From Gelidibacter gilvus (GTDB lineage: Bacteria; Bacteroidota; Bacteroidia; Flavobacteriales; Flavobacteriaceae), in NCBI RefSeq assembly GCF_004115975.1, contig NZ_SDDZ01000001.1, positions 920,743 through 984,742 on the forward strand: 64,000 nucleotides of DNA. The letters are read 5' to 3'. Shown piece by piece: positions 45,678 to 54,542 of the stretch; positions within the stretch are counted from its first letter, which is position 1; the number at the start of each line of letters is the position of its first letter. Position numbers and translations under genes: made by a program. Under the pieces are notes generated by a model, which was given only the letters and a program-made list of their open reading frames with translations, did not search any database and was not told the DNA's origin.

Positions 45678-47225
45678 ATGAAGAAAATTTTATTAGGAGC
45701 ATTCCTATCGTGCTCAATGCTAATAGCCACTGCACAAGAGAAAAATGCAGTCATTGAAAACATCATTAAGGAAGCCAATGAGAATTCCCAACTGGAAATT
45801 TTGGGGCACCATTTAATGGATGTCATTGGACCACGATTGGTGGGTACTCCACAAATGAAACAAGCACATGATTGGGCGGTGGATACTTATGCAAAATGGG
45901 GGATTCCAGCAGAAAATCAGCAGTATGGTGAATGGAAGGCGTGGGAGCGCGGCATAACCCATATTGACATGATTTCGCCACGTGTTCAATCTTTAGCAGG
46001 CACGCAATTATCTTGGAGCGCAAGTACAGGTCCAAAAGGGGTGACTGCCGAAGTGATTAACCTTCCAACGGTGAAGGATTCTCTGGACTTTAAAAATTGG
46101 TTAAAGAATGTGAAAGGCAAGTTTGTCATGATTTCTGAATACCAAATTACTGGAAGACCAGACTATAACTGGGAAGAATTTGCCACGCCAGAATCATTTG
46201 AAAAAATGAAAAAAGATCGTGATTCTTTAACAAAAGAGTTTTATGCCAATATGCGACGTACTGGATACACCGCGCGTAACATTCATGAGGCATTGGAAAG
46301 TGCCGGTGCCGCAGGTATTGTCTCTTCATATTGGTCAAAAGGTTTTGGTGCCAATAAAATATTTGCTTCCAGAACAAAAAAAATTCCAACCGTTGATATT
46401 CAATTGGAAGATTATGGCATGCTGTATCGTTTAGTTGAATCTGGAAATAAACCAAAACTAAAAATTGTTGCAGAGTCTAAAGATTTAGGTATTGCACCAA
46501 CATTTAATACGGTTGCTCAAATAAAAGGTAGCGAAAAACCAGACGAATATGTGATCCTTTCAGCACATTTTGATTCTTGGGATGGTGGTACAGGAGCAAC
46601 GGACAACGGAACTGGAACTTTGGTGATGATGGAAGCTATGCGTTTATTGAAGAAATTCTATCCTAACCCAAAGCGTACTATTTTGGTAGGCCATTGGGGC
46701 AGTGAAGAGCAAGGTCTTAACGGATCTCGTGCCTTTGTTGAAGACCATCCAGAAATGATGAAGAACATCCAGGCGGTATTCAATCAAGATAACGGTACCG
46801 GACGTGTTGTTAACTTATCGGGTGCAGGATATTTGCATGCTTATGATTATTTGACGCGTTGGTTGGCAGCGGCTCCTAAAGATATTACCAAACATATTAA
46901 AACTGATTTCCCTGGTTCTCCAGCTGGTGGAGGTTCTGATAACGCATCTTTTATTGCTGTTGGCGCGCCGTCGTTTAACTTGAGTGCCTTAAACTGGTCA
47001 TACTGGAATTATACATGGCACACTAACCTTGATACCTATGATAAAATTGTTTTTGATGATGTGAGAAGCAATGCTATCTTGACCGCAATTTTAGCCTATA
47101 TGGCAAGTGAGGATGATGTTAAAACCTCAAGCGAGAAAATTATATTACCGGTAAGTGAGCGTACAGGTAAGCAATTGGAATGGCCAACCCATCGTTCTCC
47201 AGAACGTAAAGGCGGCTTGGATTAA
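45678..47225 (+). CDS. M28-family zinc peptidase, exported
   Basis: A 515-residue exported peptidase with a signal peptide (1-19). The M28 zinc ligands are visible in order: His in LSAHFDSWDGG, Asp in GATDNGTGTL, Glu pair in GHWGSEEQGLNGS, Asp in FNQDNGTGRV and His in YTWHTNLDTYDK. It probably acts in the periplasm as an aminopeptidase or carboxypeptidase of the glutamate carboxypeptidase II type. It follows the TonB receptor by 123 nt and has its own terminator. Confidence 0.92.
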   Translation: MKKILLGAFLSCSMLIATAQEKNAVIENIIKEANENSQLEILGHHLMDVIGPRLVGTPQMKQAHDWAVDTYAKWGIPAENQQYGEWKAWERGITHIDMISPRVQSLAGTQLSWSASTGPKGVTAEVINLPTVKDSLDFKNWLKNVKGKFVMISEYQITGRPDYNWEEFATPESFEKMKKDRDSLTKEFYANMRRTGYTARNIHEALESAGAAGIVSSYWSKGFGANKIFASRTKKIPTVDIQLEDYGMLYRLVESGNKPKLKIVAESKDLGIAPTFNTVAQIKGSEKPDEYVILSAHFDSWDGGTGATDNGTGTLVMMEAMRLLKKFYPNPKRTILVGHWGSEEQGLNGSRAFVEDHPEMMKNIQAVFNQDNGTGRVVNLSGAGYLHAYDYLTRWLAAAPKDITKHIKTDFPGSPAGGGSDNASFIAVGAPSFNLSALNWSYWNYTWHTNLDTYDKIVFDDVRSNAILTAILAYMASEDDVKTSSEKIILPVSERTGKQLEWPTHRSPERKGGLD

Positions 47226-47250
47226 TTCACCAATATTCATAAAATAAAAA

Positions 47251-47280
47251 AACCTTCAGCAGTAATGTTGAAGGTTTTTT
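47251..47280 (+). terminator. intrinsic terminator of the M28 gene
   Basis: AACCTTCAGCA/TGTTGAAGGTT stem followed by TTTTTT; it lies between two convergent genes. Confidence 0.9.
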
Positions 47281-47331
47281 ATGTTTTATAAAGTTTTGAT
47301 TATTGATTCTAAAAGCGAAGCGGTCTTATTT

Positions 47332-48624
47332 CTAATTTATTTCAAACGCCTTTTTCACCTTATCCACATAATCCAGTTTTTCCCAAGTAAACAGCTCCAC
47401 ATCAAGCGTTATTTTTTTACCGTTGAATTGTTCAAATGTTTTGGTAACCGTTTCATTAACCCGTCCCATATGGCCATAAGCTGCGGTTTCACTATACATT
47501 GGTTGACGAAGTTTTAAACGATCCTCAATGGCTGCCGGACGCATGTCAAAAATCTCAAAAATCTTATCTGCAATCTCGCCATCGGTCAAGTTAAACGGAC
47601 AAGTGCCATATGTGTTCACATAAATGGAAGTAGGTTTTACGACGCCAATAGCATAACTCACCTGCACTAATATTTCGTCACAAATACCTGCAGCAACTAA
47701 ATTCTTGGCAATATGACGTGTGGCATATGCAGCACTTCTATCCACCTTACTAGGGTCTTTTCCACTAAATGCACCACCGCCATGTGCGCCTTTACCACCA
47801 TAAGTGTCCACAATAATTTTTCGGCCTGTAAGTCCGGTATCGCCATGGGGTCCACCAATCACAAACTTACCTGTAGGATTGATATGATAGGTAATGTCAT
47901 CATTAAACAACACCTGAATTTGTTCAGGAAGTCCAGCAATAACTCTCGGAATTAAGATGTTGATAATATCTGTTCTGATTTTCTCCAACATTTCAGTTTC
48001 GGCAGCGTCAATATCGGCTTGCGAATCTGATTTTGGTTTTACAAAATCGTCATGCTGGGTAGAAACCACAATAGCATCAATACGTTGAGGAACGTTGTCA
48101 TCGCTATATTCAATAGTAACTTGACTTTTTGAATCCGGTCTTAAATAAGTGATGTCTTTGTTTTCTCTGCGCAATGCTGCCAATTCAATCATCAGTCGGT
48201 GTGAAAGATCGAGCGCCAATGGCATAAAGTTTTCTGTTTCGCTGGTGGCATAACCAAACATCATCCCTTGATCTCCTGCACCTTGCTCTTCTTTGGTTGC
48301 TCTATCAACACCTCTATTGATGTCTTCAGATTGTTCATGAATTGCAGAAAATACACCACAAGAATTGCCGTCAAACATATAAGCACTTTTAGTGTACCCA
48401 ATTTTATTGATGGTATCTCGAGCAATTTTTTGAACGTCCAAATAGGTTTGTGACTTCACCTCGCCAGCAAGGACGACCTGTCCGGTGGTGACCAAGGTTT
48501 CACAAGCTACTTTGGAGTCCTTGTCAAATGCTAAAAAATTATCTATTAGAGCATCACTGATTTGATCTGCTACTTTATCTGGATGTCCTTCAGAAACGCT
48601 CTCTGAAGTAAATAAATACGCCAT
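47332..48624 (-). CDS. metK: S-adenosylmethionine synthase MetK
   Basis: A 430-residue enzyme making S-adenosylmethionine from methionine and ATP. It begins [20 protein letters not shown] with the ATP-binding His, has [12 protein letters not shown], then [20 protein letters not shown] and [20 protein letters not shown]. It is about 45 residues longer than the E. coli enzyme, as is common in Bacteroidota. The 5' leader has a Bacteroidota promoter and a predicted SAM-II-type riboswitch, so feedback by its own product is likely. Confidence 0.97.
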   Translation of the reverse strand: MAYLFTSESVSEGHPDKVADQISDALIDNFLAFDKDSKVACETLVTTGQVVLAGEVKSQTYLDVQKIARDTINKIGYTKSAYMFDGNSCGVFSAIHEQSEDINRGVDRATKEEQGAGDQGMMFGYATSETENFMPLALDLSHRLMIELAALRRENKDITYLRPDSKSQVTIEYSDDNVPQRIDAIVVSTQHDDFVKPKSDSQADIDAAETEMLEKIRTDIINILIPRVIAGLPEQIQVLFNDDITYHINPTGKFVIGGPHGDTGLTGRKIIVDTYGGKGAHGGGAFSGKDPSKVDRSAAYATRHIAKNLVAAGICDEILVQVSYAIGVVKPTSIYVNTYGTCPFNLTDGEIADKIFEIFDMRPAAIEDRLKLRQPMYSETAAYGHMGRVNETVTKTFEQFNGKKITLDVELFTWEKLDYVDKVKKAFEIN

Positions 48625-48652
48625 AACCTTTTGTTTATTATAGGATTACGGA

Positions 48653-48779
48653 AGATTTGACGTGTTGCGTCGAAGGTAGTTTGCACTGCCTTTAGCATTT
48701 TTATCCTGCAATTCTTGCGGGACTCATCCTCGGAACTTCCGATTCAGAAGAGGTTGCAATCAGTCAAATCTGTCCTCTC
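48653..48779 (-). promoter_or_regulatory. SAM-II-like riboswitch in the metK leader
   Basis: On the minus strand, P1 pairs GAGAGG (48779-48774) with CCTCTT (48753-48748). The loop is ACAGATTTGACTGATTGCAA, close to the SAM-II core GATTTaACcGtATTGCAA known from metX. The 3' part GGATAAAAATGCTAAAGGCA (48706-48687) resembles the GATAAA...GCTAAA pseudoknot strand. About 40 nt are inserted between P1 and that strand, with a CGGAA-G-TTCCG hairpin. Downstream, GTCAAATCT (48661-48653) is complementary over 9 bp to AGATTTGAC in the aptamer loop, a plausible switch. The motif match is from memory of the SAM-II consensus. Confidence 0.7.
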
Positions 48780-48792
48780 AATTATTAAGTGA

Positions 48793-48822
48793 CAAAAGTA
48801 AAAAAATTAAACGGATGGCAAA
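48793..48822 (-). promoter_or_regulatory. Bacteroidota-type promoter of metK
   Basis: On the minus strand TTTG (complement of 48819-48822), 18 nt, TACTTTTG (complement of 48793-48800). Both boxes match. Transcription would begin near 48786 and include the whole SAM-II-like leader. Confidence 0.75.
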
Positions 48823-48967
48823 TCGTTTTAATTTTTTTTCATCTAAAATTAACGTTTAAAAATCTTTTGAATTTATTTAGACGTACTAACCATCAATGTT
48901 TATATGGGATCAGTGTCTGTTCTTTCAGCAAAACATTTAGGTTATATAAAAGAAAATCCACTAATTA

Positions 48968-49000
48968 TTTGGAATTGTAACATTTGTGTTGCAATATTTG
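48968..49000 (+). promoter_or_regulatory. candidate promoter of the metY riboswitch unit
   Basis: TTTG at 48968-48971, 21 nt, AATATTTG at 48993-49000 (one mismatch to TAnnTTTG). It would start transcription about 25 nt before the SAM-I aptamer. Confidence 0.45.
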
Positions 49001-49031
49001 TGTTCACAAAGTTCAAATAACTTATTGAAGT

Positions 49032-49150
49032 GTTATCAAGAAAGGCAGAGGGATTAGACCCGGTGAAGCCTTAGCAACCCTTTAGAAATGGAGAAGGTGC
49101 TAAATTCTACTTAATTGCTGATTCATTTATCAGGTAATTGGATAGATAAC
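49032..49150 (+). promoter_or_regulatory. SAM-I (S-box) riboswitch upstream of metY
   Basis: P1 pairs GTTATC (49032-49037) with GATAAC (49145-49150). The core AAGAAAGGCAGAGGGATTAG, ACCCGGTGAAGCC, TTAGCAACC and AAGGTGCTAAATTC matches the SAM-I consensus, with a short P3 (CTTT/GGAG) and P4 in between. It should switch off the metY-OsmC-metX/thrA unit when S-adenosylmethionine is abundant. Confidence 0.95.
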
Positions 49151-49155
49151 TAAAC

Positions 49156-49190
49156 ATAATTACTCATCTGTAATTATAATTTTCTTTTTA
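49156..49190 (+). terminator. possible expression platform of the metY riboswitch
   Basis: ATAATTAC/GTAATTAT is a perfect 8-bp stem with a 6-nt loop directly after the aptamer, followed by AATTTTCTTTTT. It could be the ligand-controlled terminator. The stem is AT-only except for one pair, so it is weak. Confidence 0.5.
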
Positions 49191-49271
49191 ACATTTTTCT
49201 ATTAGGTTCGTCAGTGATGACGCAATTGGCTTTTGTTTTAATTCATTTATTAACTCAAAAAAATTAGAAAA

Positions 49272-50576
49272 ATGAGTACACAAAAATTTGCAACCCAAGC
49301 GTTGCACGCAGGACACGACGTTCAATCCAATGGAGGTACCAGAGCCGTACCAATTTACCAATCTACAGCTTTTGTTTTTAAAGATTCTGATCATGCTGCA
49401 AACCTATTTGCACTGGCAGAACCTGGAAACATTTACACACGGATCAACAATCCAACCAATGACATTTTAGAACAGCGTTTAGCAGCACTTGATGGCGGAA
49501 TCGCAGCAGTGGTTACGGCATCAGGCATGGCAGCTATCGCCACATCGTTGCTTACGCTTTTAAGAGCGGGAGACCATATTGTGGCCTCAAGCAGTTTGTA
49601 CGGTGGGACTTATAATTTGTTGAATGTGACTTTGCCAAGACATGGCATCACCACCACGTTTGTAGATCCATCAGATGCTGAAAACTTTACCAAGGCTACA
49701 AAAGAGAATACACGAGTTTTCTTTATTGAATCTTTAGGAAACCCGAAATTGGATGTTTTAGATATCAAAGCCATTTCGCAGCAGGCAAAAGCGAACAAAG
49801 TTCCTCTTATTGTAGATAACACTGTAGCAACTTCATATTTGGTAAAACCTATTGAACATGGGGCGGATATTGTGATCCATTCCTTGACAAAATATGTTAA
49901 CGGTAATGGAACAGCAATTGGTGGCGCCATTGTTGATGCAGGAAATTTTGACTGGGCCAACGGGAAATTTCCTGAGTTTACCGAGCCATCTCCTGGATAT
50001 CATGGTTTAGTTTATACCGATGTTCTAAAAAACGCATCGTTCATAGCAAAAGTGCGTATTGAAGGACTTCGCGATTATGGCTCGTCTTTAAGTCCGTTTA
50101 ATGCCTTTCAAATCATTCAAGGTTTGGAAACATTGGAATTAAGAATCAAACAACACAGTAAAAATGCCTTGGAATTGGCTAAATGGTTGCAAGAACAAAA
50201 AGAAGTCACTTGGGTTAATTATCCAGGTTTGGACAGCAGTCCTTATAAAAAATTAGCCGATCAATACCTGCCTGAAGGAAAGAGTGGTTTGGTTACTTTT
50301 GGGGTTGTTGGAGGTTATGAGTCGGCAAAAACAATTGCAGATAAAACCAAATTGTTTTCGTTGTTAGCGAATATTGGCGACACTAAATCGCTGATCATCC
50401 ACCCTGCAAGCACCACGCATCAGCAATTATCTGATGAAGCTCAAGAAACTACTGGAACAACCAAGGATTTAATCCGTTTATCCGTTGGTTTGGAGCATAT
50501 CGATGATTTGAAAGCCGATTTAAAACAGGCGTTTAAAATTGTAAGCGAGACCATTCTACAAAATTCATCTAACTAA
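49272..50576 (+). CDS. metY: O-acetylhomoserine sulfhydrylase (MetY-like)
   Basis: A 434-residue PLP enzyme of the Cys/Met metabolism family that joins sulfide to O-acetylhomoserine to give homocysteine. It shows FATQALHAGHDVQSNGGTRA, IYTRINNPTNDILEQRLAAL, AVVTASGMAAIATSLLTLL, the PLP-lysine HSLTKYVNGNGTAIGG and the C-terminal IHPASTTHQQLSDEAQETTG. The length above 420 favours the sulfhydrylase over cystathionine synthase. It is the first gene after the SAM-I riboswitch. Confidence 0.93.
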   Translation: MSTQKFATQALHAGHDVQSNGGTRAVPIYQSTAFVFKDSDHAANLFALAEPGNIYTRINNPTNDILEQRLAALDGGIAAVVTASGMAAIATSLLTLLRAGDHIVASSSLYGGTYNLLNVTLPRHGITTTFVDPSDAENFTKATKENTRVFFIESLGNPKLDVLDIKAISQQAKANKVPLIVDNTVATSYLVKPIEHGADIVIHSLTKYVNGNGTAIGGAIVDAGNFDWANGKFPEFTEPSPGYHGLVYTDVLKNASFIAKVRIEGLRDYGSSLSPFNAFQIIQGLETLELRIKQHSKNALELAKWLQEQKEVTWVNYPGLDSSPYKKLADQYLPEGKSGLVTFGVVGGYESAKTIADKTKLFSLLANIGDTKSLIIHPASTTHQQLSDEAQETTGTTKDLIRLSVGLEHIDDLKADLKQAFKIVSETILQNSSN

Positions 50577-50590
50577 TACAGACTATAATC

Positions 50591-51043
50591 ATGAGCGATT
50601 TAATATTTAGTGTGCAGGGCGAAAGTGCTTCTGCAGCAAAGTTTATTGCCAAAACGAGGCAGTTTAAGTTAGTAGTTGACGAGCCTGAAGGTTTGGGCGG
50701 AACGGATGAAAATGCCAATCCTGTGGAATATATTTTAGCTGGTTTAGCCGGATGTTTAAACGTGGTTGGGCATTTAGTGGCTAAAGAATTGGGATTTACA
50801 ATTACCAAGTTAAACATCGAGGTGACTGGGAATATCAACGCCAACAAATTGTTTGGACTTCCTGGTGATGAAAGAGCAGGTTTTAAGAAAATAGATTTAA
50901 AACTGGTACCCGAAACTGATGCTTCTATTGAAACATTAGCGGAATGGCTAAGACTAGTTCAAGAACGATGTCCAGTAAAAGATAATTTAACCAACATCAC
51001 TCCTGTACATGTGAGTGTGGAAAAACAATATGAAATTCAATAA
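50591..51043 (+). CDS. OsmC-family protein
   Basis: A 150-residue OsmC/Ohr-fold protein. It has VEYILAGLAGCLNVVGHLVA with one active-site Cys and LVQERCPVKDNLTN with the second, the pattern of thiol peroxidases of this fold. The next gene starts on the base after its stop, so it is embedded in the methionine operon. A role in handling reactive sulfur or peroxide in this pathway is inference. Confidence 0.9.
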   Translation: MSDLIFSVQGESASAAKFIAKTRQFKLVVDEPEGLGGTDENANPVEYILAGLAGCLNVVGHLVAKELGFTITKLNIEVTGNINANKLFGLPGDERAGFKKIDLKLVPETDASIETLAEWLRLVQERCPVKDNLTNITPVHVSVEKQYEIQ

Positions 51044-54000
51044 ATGTCACAATTAAAATTCATTCAAATTCAGGGTTTTGATTTAGAAAGCGGTAAGGCA
51101 ATTTCTTTAAAATTGTCTTACCAACTTTTTGGTCAAGCTTTAGGGAGCGCACCAATTGTACTGGTTAATCACGCATTAACTGGCAATAGTAATGTTGCTG
51201 GAGAAGGTGGTTGGTGGTTAGATTTGATTGGAGCTGATAAAGTAATCGACACCAATGTCTATACTATTTTGTCTTTCAATATTCCAGGAAATGGCTATGA
51301 TGGTTTTGTAATCGAAAATTACAAAGATTTTGTGGCAAGAGATATTGCCAGATTGTTTTTAGAAGGATTGAAAGCATTAAAGATCACCAAGCTTTTTGCC
51401 TTGATTGGTGGTTCCTTAGGAGGTGGAATTGCTTGGGAAATGGCGTTTTTAGCTCCAGAATTGGCAGAGCATTTAATTCCGGTGGCAACCGATTGGAAGT
51501 CCACCGATTGGCTCATCGCAAACTGTCAGATCCAAGAACAATTTTTGGTCAATTCCAGTAATCCTGTGCATGATGCCAGAATGCACGCCATGTTGTGCTA
51601 CCGAACACCTAAATCTTTTAAAGAGCGTTTCCAACGCAGTAAAAACGACGACTTGGAAATCTTTAATGTCGAGAGTTGGCTATTGCACCATGGCAATAAA
51701 TTACAGGAAAGATTCCAACTATCCGCTTATAAATTGATGAATCAGTTGTTGAAAACAATTGACGTGACCAAAAACAATGGTGATAATGCCGATATTCTAA
51801 ATGCCATCAATTCGAACATTACCATTGTTGGTGTAGATTCCGATTTGTTTTTCACGGCTGAAGAAAATCGTGAAACTCAAAAACAATTGGCATTGATCCA
51901 TCCAAATGTGACCTACAGTGAAATCAATTCAGACCATGGCCACGATGCCTTTTTAATAGAATTTGAACAATTGGAAAAAATCATAGAACCCATTTTTAGA
52001 CCCCATACAGCACATAAGAAAATGAAAATATTAAAATTTGGTGGGAAATCATTGGCTAATGGTGAAGGTCTAGAACGCACCATTGCTATCATTAAGAAAA
52101 AAGTAGAAGACCATGAGAAAATCGCGGTGGTTGTTTCCGCAAGAGGCAAGGCAACCGATGAATTAGAAAACATGTTGACCAAAGCATCGAGACGGGAAGA
52201 ATATTATGCAGATTTTGAGGCCTTCAAAACCTATCAATCAGAACCTTCGGCAAATGTCAATTTCACTGAAGAGTTTTCCGCATTGGAAAACATATTTCAA
52301 GGCGTCAAGCTTTTAGGTGATTATAGCGATAAAATAAAAGCAGAGGTTTTGGCTTCTGGGGAAATCATTTCAGCCAAATTGATTACCGCTTTGTTGAAAG
52401 AAGAAGGCGTCAATGCAAATGCTACAAATGCAACACAACTCATTAAAACAGATGGCGATTTCCTTAATGCGCAACCCCTTCAAAAACTATCTCGTGAAAA
52501 TGTTTTAGCGCATTTTAAACAGTTTAATAGCTCAACCGTTAATGTAGTGACGGGGTTTATTGGCTCCAACTCCAAAAACGAAACCACCTTATTGGGTCGA
52601 AACGGTAGTAACTATTCTGCGTCCTTGTTAGCTAATTATTTAGATGCCGAAGAGCTTCAAAATTATACCCACGTCAACGGAATTTATACGGCAAATCCTG
52701 AGTTGGTTGAAGATGCCCAAAAAATACGAGAACTGTCCTTTGCAGAAGCTAATGAACTCGCCAATTTTGGTACTACGGTTTTGCACGCCAAAACTATTAT
52801 TCCATTATTGGAAAAAAACATTAAACTCCGGATTTTAAACACGTTTAATCCAGATGATGAAGGCACGTTAATTTCAGCAAGAGCAAATTCTAAGGAAGTT
52901 ACTTCTTTATCGGTATTGGACAATGTGGCCTTGATCAACTTTGAAGGCCGCGGATTGTTAGGAAAAGTTGGAGTTGATGCCCGAATTTTTAAAGCTTTGA
53001 GCCAATATAATATCAGTGTGAGTATCATTTCGCAAGGGTCTTCAGAGCGTGGCATTGGCTTAGTGATTGACGCCGAAAAGGCGACACAAGCGGTTATCGC
53101 ATTGGAGCGGGAGTTCGAAAATGATTTTTATTCACAAGATGTGAGTAAAATTTCAGTGATTGATGATGTTTCGGTGATTTCAATTATCGGCATTGAATTG
53201 GGCTCGTTTCATAAACCCTTTAATGCCTTAATTAAAAACCAGATTACACCTTTGCTTTTCAATAACACGGTTACGGGCAAGAACGTGAGTTTGGTGGTCA
53301 GAAAAAATCAACTGCATAAAGCGGTTAATGTGATTCATGGTGAAGTTTTTGGAATTTCGAAAAAAATCAATATAGCTATTTTTGGACACGGTGGCGTGGG
53401 TGGCGCCTTGATCGATCAAATTCTAAAATCAAAGAACGATATTGAAAAACGACGAGGGATCAGTTTGAATATTTTTGCCATTGCCAATTCCAAACACGTC
53501 TTGCTCAATAAGAAAGGAGCCACTGATAATTGGAGAGATGATTTGCAAAACATCTCAAAAAGATATGGTGTTCAAGACATTATCGACTTCGCGAAAACCC
53601 ATCACTTGGAGAATTTAATTGCTGTGGATAATACGGCAAGCTCTGAGTTTTATAAAAATTATATCCCATTGGTAGAGGCAGGATTTGATCTGGTGTCTTC
53701 CAATAAAATAGCAAACACTATTTCTCATGAGTTCTATACAAAACTCAGAGATAATTTAGAGAACAATAAAAAGAATTATTTGTACGAAACCACAGTTGGT
53801 GCTGGTTTACCCTTGATTGATACCATTAAATTGTTGCATGAATCTGGTGAAAATATCACAAGAATTAGAGGGGTGTTCTCAGGAACTTTGAGTTATTTGT
53901 TCAATAATTTCTCCGTTCAGGATCGACCTTTTAGTGAAATTATTCAGGAAACCATTGATAAAGGTTTTACGGAACCAGATCCTCGTGAGGATTTTTCAGG

Positions 54001-54439
54001 AAATGATGTGGCAAGAAAACTGTTGATTTTGGCGAGAGAGCTCGATTTGCACAATGAGTTTAATGATATTTCTGTTGAGAACTTAATTCCAGAAGCTTAT
54101 AGAGAGATTCCAACCTCTGAATTTTTAAAACAATTGGAAGTTTTAGACGACAAATTCCAAGCCATAAAAGACCAACAAAAAGAAGGTCATGTGCTGCGTT
54201 ATGTAGGCGATTTGTCGGGTGATCTATCCAAAGACAAAGGGAATTTGGATGTCAAATTGGTCTCCATTCCATTGGATAGTACTTTAGGCCATATCAAAGG
54301 TTCTGATGCCATTTTTGAAATTTTCACAGAATCTTACGGCGAGCAGCCCATTGTCATTCAAGGTGCGGGAGCAGGAGCAGAGGTAACGGCAAGAGGTGTT
54401 TTTGGCGATATTTTACGATTATCTAAACATATTAATTAG
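51044..54439 (+). CDS. fusion: MetX-like acyltransferase + aspartokinase-like domain + homoserine dehydrogenase
   Basis: A single 1131-residue frame. Residues 1-325: alpha/beta hydrolase of the homoserine O-acetyltransferase family, with VNHALTGNSN, nucleophile Ser124 in GGSLGGG, Asp267 and His300 (HGHDAFL). Residues 327-775: aspartokinase-like and ACT region; signature positions are altered (KFGGKS for KFGGTS at Lys335, GRNGSNY at Asn523, YTHVNG at 541-546 for TDVDG). Residues 776-1131: homoserine dehydrogenase with IAIFGHGGVGG, SSNKIANT, GAGLPLIDTIK, GVFSGTLSYLFN and catalytic Asp988 and Lys992 in GNDVARK. Met327 starts the kinase-like part, so an internal start is possible. The protein would make homoserine and acylate it for methionine. 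Confidence 0.9.
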   Translation: MSQLKFIQIQGFDLESGKAISLKLSYQLFGQALGSAPIVLVNHALTGNSNVAGEGGWWLDLIGADKVIDTNVYTILSFNIPGNGYDGFVIENYKDFVARDIARLFLEGLKALKITKLFALIGGSLGGGIAWEMAFLAPELAEHLIPVATDWKSTDWLIANCQIQEQFLVNSSNPVHDARMHAMLCYRTPKSFKERFQRSKNDDLEIFNVESWLLHHGNKLQERFQLSAYKLMNQLLKTIDVTKNNGDNADILNAINSNITIVGVDSDLFFTAEENRETQKQLALIHPNVTYSEINSDHGHDAFLIEFEQLEKIIEPIFRPHTAHKKMKILKFGGKSLANGEGLERTIAIIKKKVEDHEKIAVVVSARGKATDELENMLTKASRREEYYADFEAFKTYQSEPSANVNFTEEFSALENIFQGVKLLGDYSDKIKAEVLASGEIISAKLITALLKEEGVNANATNATQLIKTDGDFLNAQPLQKLSRENVLAHFKQFNSSTVNVVTGFIGSNSKNETTLLGRNGSNYSASLLANYLDAEELQNYTHVNGIYTANPELVEDAQKIRELSFAEANELANFGTTVLHAKTIIPLLEKNIKLRILNTFNPDDEGTLISARANSKEVTSLSVLDNVALINFEGRGLLGKVGVDARIFKALSQYNISVSIISQGSSERGIGLVIDAEKATQAVIALEREFENDFYSQDVSKISVIDDVSVISIIGIELGSFHKPFNALIKNQITPLLFNNTVTGKNVSLVVRKNQLHKAVNVIHGEVFGISKKINIAIFGHGGVGGALIDQILKSKNDIEKRRGISLNIFAIANSKHVLLNKKGATDNWRDDLQNISKRYGVQDIIDFAKTHHLENLIAVDNTASSEFYKNYIPLVEAGFDLVSSNKIANTISHEFYTKLRDNLENNKKNYLYETTVGAGLPLIDTIKLLHESGENITRIRGVFSGTLSYLFNNFSVQDRPFSEIIQETIDKGFTEPDPREDFSGNDVARKLLILARELDLHNEFNDISVENLIPEAYREIPTSEFLKQLEVLDDKFQAIKDQQKEGHVLRYVGDLSGDLSKDKGNLDVKLVSIPLDSTLGHIKGSDAIFEIFTESYGEQPIVIQGAGAGAEVTARGVFGDILRLSKHIN

Positions 54440-54454
54440 AAACAAACTATTCCC

Positions 54455-54487
54455 AGACCTCACAGGTTTTCAAAACCTGACAGGTCT
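54455..54487. repeat. palindromic repeat family B, copy 2
   Basis: AGACCTCACAGGTTTTCAAA-ACCTGACAGGTCT: nested inverted repeats AGACCT/AGGTCT and AGGTTTT/AAAACCT. It has the same layout as the element at 4930-4961 and sits between the fusion gene and the next trans-sulfuration gene. Confidence 0.8.
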
Positions 54488-54508
54488 TTAATTCCGCTCG
54501 TTACGCAA

Positions 54509-54536
54509 AACATTCGTGAATTCGTGGCTAAATAAA
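54509..54536. repeat. dispersed ATTCGTGGC-type sequence, copy 1
   Basis: AACATTCGTGAATTCGTGGC followed by TAAATAA. Related sequences lie at 61617-61642 and, inverted on itself, at 23292-23345. It occupies the leader of the following gene. Confidence 0.55.
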
Positions 54537-54542
54537 CATAAT

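Larger units (their letters stand above)
48625..49271. other. 647-nt regulatory region between divergent metK and metY
   Basis: It contains, from left to right: the metK leader with a SAM-II-like aptamer (minus strand), the metK promoter, a candidate promoter for metY, the SAM-I riboswitch and a terminator-like hairpin. No ORF fits. Two classes of SAM sensor thus face each other across one intergenic region. Confidence 0.7.

Noticed and set aside
45823..46455. Antisense frames within the M28 peptidase gene
   Set aside because: Shadows of a gene with intact zinc ligands.
47281..47517. 78-codon plus-strand frame opposite the end of metK
   Set aside because: It lies almost fully over the metK coding region and starts in the terminator T run.
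54516..54542. Earlier start for the second trans-sulfuration enzyme
   Set aside because: The extra residues come from a dispersed repeat; the enzyme begins naturally at 54543.
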